Of a stretch of DNA of 64,000 nucleotides, positions 16,712 through 24,192 are shown in pieces. The stretch is from Sorangium cellulosum (GTDB taxonomy: Bacteria; Myxococcota_A; Polyangia; Polyangiales; Polyangiaceae): NCBI RefSeq assembly GCF_004135735.1, contig NZ_CP012670.1:4485501-4549500 (forward strand), read 5' to 3'. The notes under the pieces are model-generated. The model made no database searches, was not told where the DNA came from, and worked only from the letters and a program-made list of their open reading frames with translations. The number at the start of each line of letters is the position of its first letter. Position 1 is the first letter of the stretch. A program made the translations under genes and the position numbers.

Positions 16712-17740
16712 ATGGCCATGGCAAGCCCGCGGTCGATCGAGGTCAAAGTCGGGATCCTCATCCTTACGGCGATCGGGCTCTTCGCCACGTTCATCCTCGT
16801 GATGGGCGGGGTCAACTTCCAGCCGAAGTACTCGATCTATGTCGAGTTCGACAACCCGGGCGGCCTGCAGACCGGGGCGCCGGTGAAGATCGCCGGCGTG
16901 GAGGTCGGCAAGCTCAGCGAGATCCACTTCCGCGGCGGCCACCTCGGCGACGACGGCCGGCGCGAGCCGCTCGTCCGGCTCCTCTTGCGCATCGAGAAGC
17001 GCTATCAGCAGAGCATCCACGACAACGCCACGTTCTATGTCACGACGCAGGGCGTGCTCGGCGAGCAGTTCCTCGCCATCGAGCCCGGCTCGACCGACCG
17101 GCCGGTGCTCCCCGAGAACGCGATCGTCCGCGGGCTCGATCCGCCGCGCCTCGACATGCTCCTCGCCGAGGGCTACGAGCTGCTCCACGCGACCGTCACC
17201 GCGATGCGCGAGCACCGGGACGAGGTCGGCGAGGCGTTCGACGGGCTCAGGAAGACGCTGAAGGGCACCGGCGAGTTCATGCACCGGAACCAGGATCGGC
17301 TCGACCGCATCGCCGAGAACCTCGAGCAGATCAGCCTCGACGGCACGGATCTCGTGAAGGATGCCCGGCAGAAGTACGTGAACAACCCGCAGATCGATCG
17401 GATCCTCGCGAACGCCGATCAGGTGAGCGGCACGGCCGCGCGCGAGCTGCCGCCGCTCCTCACGGACGCGCGCGAGACGCTGGCGAACGCGCGGCGGCTC
17501 TCGGCCACCGTCGGCGGCGAGACGGAGCAGGCCAAGATCCGGAAGACGCTCGACGACATCGCCGAGATCGCGGGCAGGGCGAAGTCGGCGACCGCCGACG
17601 CGCAGGAGGTCCTGGCGCACGTGAAGCGCGGCAGGGGCACGGTGGGCGCGCTCGTGATGGACGAGCAGCTGTTCGACGATCTCCAGGAGCTCGCGCGCGA
17701 CCTCAAGCACAACCCCTGGAAGTTCTTCTGGCGCGAGTGA
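16712..17740 (+). CDS. mlaD: MCE-domain (MlaD-like) lipid-transport protein
   Basis: A 342-residue protein with an N-terminal transmembrane helix (VGILILTAIGLFATFILVMG) and one MCE domain at ~40-125 (YVEFDNPGGLQTGAPVKIAGV, then VLGEQFLAIEPG). A long alpha-helical periplasmic tail of ~200 residues follows, with repeated DARETLANARR-type amphipathic stretches. The MCE ring binds and relays phospholipids between the membranes. Its C-terminal helices are longer than those of E. coli MlaD and resemble proteobacterial MCE proteins with tunnel-extending tails. The ATG at 16712 is used; an ATG two codons downstream (16718) is also possible. The ATPase gene is divergent upstream. Confidence 0.88.
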   Translation: MAMASPRSIEVKVGILILTAIGLFATFILVMGGVNFQPKYSIYVEFDNPGGLQTGAPVKIAGVEVGKLSEIHFRGGHLGDDGRREPLVRLLLRIEKRYQQSIHDNATFYVTTQGVLGEQFLAIEPGSTDRPVLPENAIVRGLDPPRLDMLLAEGYELLHATVTAMREHRDEVGEAFDGLRKTLKGTGEFMHRNQDRLDRIAENLEQISLDGTDLVKDARQKYVNNPQIDRILANADQVSGTAARELPPLLTDARETLANARRLSATVGGETEQAKIRKTLDDIAEIAGRAKSATADAQEVLAHVKRGRGTVGALVMDEQLFDDLQELARDLKHNPWKFFWRE

Positions 17741-17809
17741 GCGCGGCCGCCGCGCCCTCGCGCGGCGCCGCCCCCCGGCGAGACCGCGCGGCGCCGCCCC
17801 GTCATGGGG

Positions 17810-17835
17810 GCCGCACGCCGCCACGGCTGTGCGGC
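17810..17835. terminator. Hairpin between convergent mlaD and biotinyl-protein genes
   Basis: GCCGCAC (17810-17816) pairs with GTGCGGC (17829-17835) around a 12-nt loop. It lies in the gap between two convergent genes; no T-run is present. Confidence 0.35.
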
Positions 17836-17956
17836 GCCGCGCCGGACGGCCGAGGCGCCCTCGCACGCTGGTAGGCGCCGGAGGGCACCCCCGCCCCCCG
17901 GCTATCTCACACCGGCGACATCACCGAGAGGCCGGGCAGCGGGCTGCCCGGGGCGC

Positions 17957-18172
17957 TCAGGCCAGCTTGATCAGCGGGGCGCCTTCCGTGACCGAGGCCC
18001 CCTCGGTGACGAGGACCTCCTCGACCGTACCCTCTTCTTCCGCCTCGACGGGCATCTCCATCTTCATCGACTCGAGGATGACGACCACGGTCCCCTCCTC
18101 GACCTTGTCGCCCGGCTTGACCTCGATCTTCCAGACCGTTCCGGTGATGTGCGCGTTGATGACCTTTGCCAT
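17957..18172 (-). CDS. Stand-alone biotinyl/lipoyl carrier protein
   Basis: A 71-residue protein consisting only of a biotinyl domain: start MAKVINAHITGTVWKI and the biotinylation site ESMKMEMPV with Lys37. The family carries carboxyl groups between biotin carboxylase and carboxyltransferase subunits (acetyl- or propionyl-CoA carboxylase and relatives). No partner subunit is encoded nearby, so it presumably joins a carboxylase encoded elsewhere. The length and Met-Lys-Met motif are typical of small bacterial BCCP-like proteins. Confidence 0.88.
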   Translation of the reverse strand: MAKVINAHITGTVWKIEVKPGDKVEEGTVVVILESMKMEMPVEAEEEGTVEEVLVTEGASVTEGAPLIKLA

Positions 18173-18635
18173 GGGCGCGCGAACCTACCGGAGAGCCATC
18201 GAGAATCCAACGGGACCGTGGCCGGCGCGGCGCCGCCGCCCAGGCCAGGCGGCCCCCTGATCGAGCACGCCCCGGGCACCCACCGCGGCGGCACAGCCCG
18301 CCCGGCGCGGGCGTGCCCGGCGCGGGCGTGCCCGGCGCGCGCGGGTGGTGGCGACGGGAGGCGCGCGATGACGTGGACACGCGACGGCAGGAAGGAACCG
18401 GGCGCTGCGATTTCCGCTGGTACGCGCGATGCGCCACGGCGATAATCCGGCGGACGACGCCGCGTCTCACCTGCATCACGGTGCTCGCGGTGGTCCCGAA
18501 TCATTGCGTGAAAGTCGCCTTGCGGGTCACAATCCTCCACGCTCGGTGGGACCCGCCAGCGCGGCCTGCAGGGTCATCGCACCGCCCCCCCTGGTAGCCA
18601 AACCGCACGCGCTCGATCGAAGGAGCCACGAGGTC
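18173..18635. other. Divergent intergenic region with 15-bp repeats
   Basis: 463 bp lie between the biotinyl-protein gene (-) and the coiled-coil gene (+). Nearly three 15-bp units of CCCGGCGCGGGCGTG occur from 18301 to about 18341. No supported ORF or clear promoter is seen, though a ribosome site (AAGGAG, 18620-18625) precedes the next gene. Confidence 0.5.
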
Positions 18636-19406
18636 ATGTCGGAACAGAAGGAAAGCTCGGTCCTGTTCTCGCTCAAGGAGCTGATGAACCTCGAGGAGGA
18701 TCGAATCAAGACCGAAGAGGCGCAGAAGGCTGCGGCGGCCGCCGCCGCCGAGAAGGCGCGGCTCGATGCGGAGCGCGCCGCCCGCGAGGCCGAGGAAGAG
18801 CGCATCCGCCAGGAAGAGGAGCGCCGCCGTAACGAGGAGCGGCGCGCCCGCGAGGAGGCGGCGCGGCTCGAGGCGATCCGGCAGGCCGAGATCGAGAAGG
18901 CGCGCCTCGAGGCCGAGCAGCAGGCGCGCCTCGCGGCGATGGCCGCGCAGCAGCAGCACGAGCGGTCGCTCGCGGCGCTGCAGCAGGACGAGTCGAAGTC
19001 GCGGCTCCGCAAGATCCTCATCGGCGTCGTCGCGGGCGTGGTGATCCTGGGCGGGGTCTCCGGCGTGATGATCTACAACACGATCCAGAAGAACGAGCAG
19101 GAGCGCATGATCCAGGAGGCCCGCGCCCGCGAGGCCGAGGAGCAGGTGAAGCGCCTGGAGGCCGCGCGCAAGGAGTCGGAGGCCAAGGAGGCCGAGCTCC
19201 GGCGGCAGCTCGAGAGCGCCAAGGACGAGTCGACGCGCCTCGCCCTCCAGAAGCAGCTCGAGGCGGAGCAGGCCAAGCAGGAGCAGCTGCGCCGCGGCGG
19301 CGGCGGCAGCGCGCGGCCGGCCTCCGGCGGGGCTCCGGCGAGCGGCGGCGGCACCAAGGCGCCCTGCAACTGCGCCCCTGGCGATCCGCTCTGCAGCTGC
19401 CTTTAA
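18636..19406 (+). CDS. Coiled-coil / single-TM / coiled-coil protein with Cys-rich C-terminus
   Basis: A 256-residue protein. Residues ~25-125 are a highly charged coiled coil (EEERRRNEERRAREEAARLE and similar). One transmembrane helix follows (LRKILIGVVAGVVILGGVSG, about residues 128-147). A second coiled coil extends to ~225, then a Gly/Ala/Ser linker and the C-terminal tail CNCAPGDPLCSCL. The CxC...CxC tail suggests a metal site or disulfides. The opening MSEQKESSVLFSLKELMNLEEDR is globular. The function is unknown; two coils on either side of the membrane fit a scaffold or envelope-spanning role. The ATG at 18636 has an AAGGAG 10 nt upstream. pyrF begins 22 bp downstream, so an operon is likely. 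Confidence 0.75.
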   Translation: MSEQKESSVLFSLKELMNLEEDRIKTEEAQKAAAAAAAEKARLDAERAAREAEEERIRQEEERRRNEERRAREEAARLEAIRQAEIEKARLEAEQQARLAAMAAQQQHERSLAALQQDESKSRLRKILIGVVAGVVILGGVSGVMIYNTIQKNEQERMIQEARAREAEEQVKRLEAARKESEAKEAELRRQLESAKDESTRLALQKQLEAEQAKQEQLRRGGGGSARPASGGAPASGGGTKAPCNCAPGDPLCSCL

Positions 19407-19428
19407 TCCACCACGGAACCACCACCGT

Positions 19429-20208
19429 ATGGCCAACATCGGCTCCGTCAGGCAGCGGACGAGCCTCGGCGGCAGCTCGCTCGACGAGGCTCGTCGCCGG
19501 CTCGTCTTCCCCCTCGACTACGCCAGCCTGGACGAGGCCAGGGCGGCGGCGGCCCGCGTCGCCCCGTCGATCGGCGTGCTCAAGGTCGGCCTCGAGCTGT
19601 TCGTCCGCGAGGGGCCGGCGGCGATCGAGATCGGCCGGGAGCTCGGGCTCGACGTCTTCCTCGATCTGAAGCTGCACGACATCCCGCAGACGGTGGGCCG
19701 CGCGGTGGCGAGCGCGGCCGCGCTCGGCGTCCGCTACCTGACCGTGCACGCGGGCGGCGGCGCCGAGATGCTGAAGCGCGCGGCCCAGGAGGCGGCGCGC
19801 TCCCAGGGGCTGATCCTCCTCGCCGTCACGGTGCTCACCTCGCTGGACGACGGCGATCTCGCGGCGCAAGGCGTCCAGGGGAGCGCGTCCGAGCACGTGC
19901 TCCGGCTGGCGCGGCTCGCGCGCGGCGCCGGCATCCACGGCTTCGTCGCCTCGCCGCACGAGGTGCCGGCGCTGCGGCAGGCGCTCGGGCAGGGCGAGCT
20001 CCTCGTCACGCCGGGCATCCGCCCCGGCGCGGACGAGGGCGGCGCGCGCGGCGATGATCAGAAGCGCATCGCCACGCCGTCGGCCGCGATCTCGGCCGGC
20101 GCCGATCTCCTGGTGGTCGGCCGGCCGATCCGCGACGCGGCCGATCCGCTGGCCGCGGCGCGCGCGATCGTCCAGGAGATCGCCCACACGCTGCACCCGG
20201 CGTCCTGA
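19429..20208 (+). CDS. pyrF: Orotidine 5'-phosphate decarboxylase
   Basis: A 259-residue OMP decarboxylase, which makes UMP in the last step of de novo pyrimidine synthesis. The catalytic Lys/Asp motif DLKLHDIPQTV is intact, with the flanking KVGLELF and the phosphate-binding TPGIRP and VVGRPI segments. The length is normal, with a slightly extended N-terminus. It lies between the coiled-coil gene (22 bp) and rlmB (1 bp), in the same direction, which implies cotranscription. No attenuator-like structure is visible directly upstream. Confidence 0.95.
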   Translation: MANIGSVRQRTSLGGSSLDEARRRLVFPLDYASLDEARAAAARVAPSIGVLKVGLELFVREGPAAIEIGRELGLDVFLDLKLHDIPQTVGRAVASAAALGVRYLTVHAGGGAEMLKRAAQEAARSQGLILLAVTVLTSLDDGDLAAQGVQGSASEHVLRLARLARGAGIHGFVASPHEVPALRQALGQGELLVTPGIRPGADEGGARGDDQKRIATPSAAISAGADLLVVGRPIRDAADPLAAARAIVQEIAHTLHPAS

Positions 20209-20209
20209 C

Positions 20210-20956
20210 GTGAGCCGGCTCGTCCACGGTCTGCAGCCGGTTCGCGAGGCGATCCGCGCGCACGGCGCCCGGGTCGGCTGGGTCCTCGTCCAGCGCGACG
20301 GGGGCCCGAAGCTGGACGCGCTCGCGCGCCTGGCGGAGGGCCAGGGCATCCCGACCGAGCGCGCCCCCCGGGGCGAGCTCGATCGCCGCAGCGCGGGCGG
20401 CCGGCACCAGGGGGCGGTCGCCTCGGCGCCGGAGCTCACGCTGGTCGGGGTCGACGCGATCCCGGTCGTCGACGAGGGCCAGCCGGGCGCCGGCGCGATC
20501 ACGGTGGCCCTCGACGGCGTGATGGACCCGCAGAACTTCGGCGCGGTGATCCGCAGCGCCGTGGCCCTCGGCGCGCGGGCGATCCTGTGGCCCGAGCACA
20601 GCTCGGCGCCGCTCACCCCGGCGACGTTCCGGGCGTCCGCGGGCGCGATCGAGCACGCGACGCTCTGCCGGGTCCGCTCGCTGCCCGACGCGCTCGAGGC
20701 CCTCGCCGCGCGAGGCGTCACCGCGATCGCGCTCGACGCCCAGGGGCCGGTGGAGCTCGGCGATCTGCCGCTCACCGGCCCTGTCGCGATCGTCATCGGC
20801 GCCGAGGACAAGGGGACCCGCCGCTCGGTCCGCCGCGCCTGCCAGCACGTGGCGCGGCTCCCCATGACCGGGCCGATCGCGTCGCTGAACGCCTCGGTCG
20901 CGGGCGCGATCGCGCTCTACGAGGTCGTGCGGCAGCGCCGCACGCTGGGGGCCTAG
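20210..20956 (+). CDS. rlmB: TrmH/SpoU-family RNA 2'-O-ribose methyltransferase (23S rRNA Gm2251-type)
   Basis: A 248-residue SPOUT methyltransferase. The N-terminal substrate-binding domain begins LVHGLQPVREAI. The three SpoU motifs are present: LDGVMDPQNFGAVIRSA (motif 1), VIGAEDKGTRR (motif 2) and PMTGPIASLNASVAGAI (motif 3, with the knot that binds SAM). This fits RlmB, which methylates G2251 of 23S rRNA in the peptidyl-transferase P loop. The GTG at 20210 follows the pyrF stop by one base, so translation is probably coupled. Confidence 0.9.
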   Translation: MSRLVHGLQPVREAIRAHGARVGWVLVQRDGGPKLDALARLAEGQGIPTERAPRGELDRRSAGGRHQGAVASAPELTLVGVDAIPVVDEGQPGAGAITVALDGVMDPQNFGAVIRSAVALGARAILWPEHSSAPLTPATFRASAGAIEHATLCRVRSLPDALEALAARGVTAIALDAQGPVELGDLPLTGPVAIVIGAEDKGTRRSVRRACQHVARLPMTGPIASLNASVAGAIALYEVVRQRRTLGA

Positions 20957-21400
20957 GCGTAGGCGAGCGGAGCCCTCCTTGGCCAGGGGCTCGTCCCTGG
21001 CTGGGCAGGAGGTCGTTCCGGGTTGCCCGGCCCAGGGGGTGGTTGGTCCGCCGAGGTTGGGCCGCCGTCCCTGATTGGGTGACCCGCGCACGATGGTGCC
21101 CATGCCGCTCCGGCAGGAGCACGATCGCATGCGCGCACAAAAATATCTTCAAATATCAATGACTTACAACCAAATCCTCGTGCAAGTTCGAGCACGACGG
21201 CCACGGCTGAACAGGCTCGCAGCTCAAGGACCGGTTCGTTCCATTCAATGGATCGACCTGAAGAATCCACAGCCCACTCAAAAAGTTGAATTCCTGCGCC
21301 GAGTTACCCCTGTGGACTCACCCTTTTCTCCGCGGTTGTCCGGAATGGCTCGAGGGATGGTTCAAGAACCCACGGCCTCGCGATAAACCGCGGGATCGGC
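20957..21400. other. Convergent intergenic region with hairpin and an A+T-rich patch
   Basis: 444 bp lie between rlmB (+) and the cysteine desulfurase gene (-). A 7-bp hairpin follows the rlmB stop. From about 21130 to 21320 the base composition drops sharply (runs such as ACAAAAATATC and a repeated AAATATC), unlike anything else in the window. A short ORF here (21075-21386) has no recognisable features and is not called. Confidence 0.5.
20982..21001 (+). terminator. Terminator-like hairpin after rlmB
   Basis: GCCAGGG (20982-20988) pairs with CCCTGGC (20995-21001) around a 6-nt loop, 26 bp after the stop codon. No T-run follows. Confidence 0.4.
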
Positions 21401-22621
21401 TCAGCTTCCGGCTGGAAACGATCGCAGGCGGGAGAGGACGCGGGCCACGCGGCGCACCGCCTCGGCGAGGTCGTCCTCGGTCGTCTCCTCGCCGAGCGAG
21501 AACCGCACGGCGGACGCAGCGCGCTCGGGGCCGAGCATCGCCGTGAGGACGGGGGACGGCTCGGCGGTCCCGGCGCTGCAGGCCGAGCCGCTGGAGACGG
21601 CGACGCCCTCCAGGTCGAGGGCGGCGCAGAGCTCGTCGCCGCGCCACCCGGGCCACGAGAGGTTGGTGATGTGGGGGGCGCGCGCGCCCTCGCCGTTCCG
21701 GAGCGGCGTGACGCCGGCCTGCCGGCCAACCTGGGTGAGCTCCGCCTCGAGGCGGTCACGCAGCGGCGCCAGCGCCGTATACCGGGCGGGGGCGTCGAGC
21801 GCCCGCCGGGCGGCCACCGCGAAGCCGGCCGCGGCGAGCGCGTCCTGCGTCCCGGGCCGGAGCCCGCGCTCCTGGGCGCCGCCGACGAGGATCGGCCGGA
21901 GCCGGATCCCCGGCCGCACCGCGAGGGCCCCGATGCCCTTGGGGCCCCGGATCTTGTGCGCGGCGACCGACACGAGGTCCGCCCCCGCCCACGCCTCCGG
22001 CGAGAGGCGCCCCACCGCCTGCACGGCGTCGACGTGGAGGCGCGCGCCGCGGGCGTGGGCGAGCGCCGCCGCCTCGGCGACCGGCTGGAGGACCCCCGTC
22101 TCGTGGTTGACCGCCTGGAGGCTCACGAGCCGCACGGTCGCGCCCTCGGCCGCCCGGTCCATGGCGGCCGCGAGCGCCTCCGGCGCCACCCGGCCGGACG
22201 GCTCGGGCTCGACCCAGGCGACCCGCACGCCGCGGGCGGCGAGCCCCTCGGCCGCCCGGATCACCGAGGGGTGCTCGATCCGCGAGACCACGAGCGCGCC
22301 CGCCTCCCGCGCGGCCCCGGCGCCCCGCGCCGGCGCGCCCACCCCGGCGGCCTTGCCCCCGAACGCGTGCCAGAGCGCGAGGTTGTTCGCCTCGGTGCCG
22401 CCCGAGGTGAGCGTCACATCGCGGGCGTCGAAGCCGGTCAGCCGCGCCACCGCCTCGCGCGCCTGCTCGATGAACGCGCGCGCCCGCCGACCAGGGCCGT
22501 GCACGCTCGCCGGGTTGGCCCACGCCACCTCGGCGGCGACCTGCATCGCCGCGAGGACCTCGGGGTGCGGCGGCGTCGTGGCGTTCCAGTCGAGGTAGAT
22601 GACGCGAGCGACCGGGCGCAT
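21401..22621 (-). CDS. Cysteine desulfurase (IscS/NifS family)
   Basis: A 406-residue PLP enzyme that takes sulfur from cysteine for Fe-S clusters and thio-cofactors. It begins VIYLDWNATTPPHPEV and contains TSGGTEANNLAL, the cofactor lysine in AAHKIRGPKG, and the persulfide cysteine in SSGSACSAG. The ATG at 22621 starts just 2 nt after the stop of the hybrid histidine kinase gene, so the two are probably one transcript. No iscU/sufU gene follows, so this looks like a housekeeping desulfurase used elsewhere, possibly for tRNA thiolation. Confidence 0.92.
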   Translation of the reverse strand: MRPVARVIYLDWNATTPPHPEVLAAMQVAAEVAWANPASVHGPGRRARAFIEQAREAVARLTGFDARDVTLTSGGTEANNLALWHAFGGKAAGVGAPARGAGAAREAGALVVSRIEHPSVIRAAEGLAARGVRVAWVEPEPSGRVAPEALAAAMDRAAEGATVRLVSLQAVNHETGVLQPVAEAAALAHARGARLHVDAVQAVGRLSPEAWAGADLVSVAAHKIRGPKGIGALAVRPGIRLRPILVGGAQERGLRPGTQDALAAAGFAVAARRALDAPARYTALAPLRDRLEAELTQVGRQAGVTPLRNGEGARAPHITNLSWPGWRGDELCAALDLEGVAVSSGSACSAGTAEPSPVLTAMLGPERAASAVRFSLGEETTEDDLAEAVRRVARVLSRLRSFPAGS

Positions 22622-22623
22622 CG

Positions 22624-23895
22624 TCACAGGGACGAGGGATCGGCCGGAGGCGCCGAGGGCGACTCCAGGCGGCCCGGCGAGCTGCCGTCGTCCTGGAAGG
22701 GCGCGCGCCGGGCCACGGTCAGGTAGAACGCCGAGCCGGTGAGCAGCTCGCCCTCGATGAGCTCGTTGCTGGGCGACACGACGCGCACGTCGCCGCCGAG
22801 CCCCCGGGCTGTGCGCCGCGCGATCGCCAGGCCGACGCCGACGCCGCCGTAGGCGCGCGTGGCCGAGCCGTCGACCTGATAGAACGGCTCGAAGATGCGC
22901 ACCTGGCGATCCGGGCGGACCCCGGGCCCCGTGTCGGCGACGCAGAGCTCGTAGTGCCCCGACTGCAGCACGGTGACCCGCACGCCCGCCGTGCCGCCCG
23001 GCGGCGTGAACTTCGCCGCGTTCTCGAGGAGCTGGATCATCGCCCGCTGCAGCCTCCCCGCGTCGCCCCACGCGGGCAGCGGGCCGCGCGGCAGGTCCTC
23101 GACGAGCTGCACCTTCCCCTCGGCGAAGCGGTCGGCCACCTGCGCCATGGCGCGGCGCGTGGTGTCGAGGAAATCGTACTCGGAGTGCGTGAAGCGCATC
23201 CGGCCCGTCTCGATGCCCGTCACGTCGAGCAGGTTGTCGATGAGCGAGCGGAGCCTGCGGACGCAGTCCTCCATCGCGAGCAGCGCCTTCTTCTGGGCCT
23301 TGTTGAGCGGGCCGAGCTCCTCGTCGGCGAGCAGCTTCACGTACCCGACGATCGGGGTCATCGGCGTCGCGAGCTCGTGCGAGATGTTGCGGTAGAACTC
23401 CGTGCGCGCGGCGTCGAGCTCGCGGAGCCGGGCGTTGGCGCGCGAGAGCTCGGCCACCTTCTGCTCCAGGTGGGCGACGATGCGCTGGCTCTGCTCGCGC
23501 AGCCGGAGCGGCCCCTGCGACGCGGGGAGCTCCTCGCGCGCGCCGCTGAGGTAGCGGCCGATGACCGCCGAGAACGAGCGCGCGTCGATGGGCTTCTGGA
23601 GGAAGCCGTCGCAGCCGACCGCGAGGCTCGTGTCCCGGTCGCCCTCGGCGGTGATCGCCACGATGGGGACGCCGGCGAGCGACGCCTCGCCCCGCAGGCG
23701 CAGCGTGACCTCGAACCCGTCGAGGCCGGGGATGTTCAGGTCGACGAGGACGAGGTCGGGGCGCTGGGTGCACGCGAGGCGCACCCCTTCGAGCCCGTCG
23801 GCGGCCTCGAGGACCTCGTGGCCGGCGTTCTGGAGCAGCTTGCGGACGAGGAGGCGGTTCGCGGGGTCGTCCTCGATATGAAGGATCTTCGACAT
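22624..23895 (-). CDS. Response-regulator / histidine-kinase hybrid signalling protein
   Basis: A 423-residue soluble protein. An N-terminal receiver domain (residues 1-118) has IEDDPANR, the phosphoacceptor Asp in LVDLNIPG and the Lys in LQKPID. A coiled linker (~130-165) leads to HisKA with the H-box RNISHELATPM, then HATPase_c (N-box LLENAAKF, G1 DTGPGV, G2 GVGVGLAIARR). No transmembrane segment, so it senses something inside the cell or is phosphorylated by another kinase. It ends with an acidic/Pro tail. The cysteine desulfurase gene follows with a 2-nt gap. Confidence 0.92.
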   Translation of the reverse strand: MSKILHIEDDPANRLLVRKLLQNAGHEVLEAADGLEGVRLACTQRPDLVLVDLNIPGLDGFEVTLRLRGEASLAGVPIVAITAEGDRDTSLAVGCDGFLQKPIDARSFSAVIGRYLSGAREELPASQGPLRLREQSQRIVAHLEQKVAELSRANARLRELDAARTEFYRNISHELATPMTPIVGYVKLLADEELGPLNKAQKKALLAMEDCVRRLRSLIDNLLDVTGIETGRMRFTHSEYDFLDTTRRAMAQVADRFAEGKVQLVEDLPRGPLPAWGDAGRLQRAMIQLLENAAKFTPPGGTAGVRVTVLQSGHYELCVADTGPGVRPDRQVRIFEPFYQVDGSATRAYGGVGVGLAIARRTARGLGGDVRVVSPSNELIEGELLTGSAFYLTVARRAPFQDDGSSPGRLESPSAPPADPSSL

Positions 23896-24192
23896 GGGCT
23901 CTTACCAGCCCATCCTAGTCACGAACCACGGGGATCAGCACGTTCTGCGCGACTTTCCACCGCGCCGGGCGGACATTGGCTGGACCAGCGGGCCCGGCGG
24001 GCGCGGCGACCTCGACGGGACGAGCGGGCCCAGCAGGCCGAGGGATCGGGCCGGCAGGCCGATGGGCGGGCCGAGCGGGTTGACGGGGCGGCGGCGCCCC
24101 TTCAATACGGGGGCCGCCATGCCCGGCCCCCTCAGGTCCCACCGCACCGCCCAGGCAGCGGCGCGCGGCTTTCCCCCCCACCATCGCTCCCG

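Noticed and set aside
21320..21395. tRNA-like segment (GGTTCAAGAACCC)
   Set aside because: No acceptor/anticodon arms can be folded around it; the T-arm resemblance is partial.
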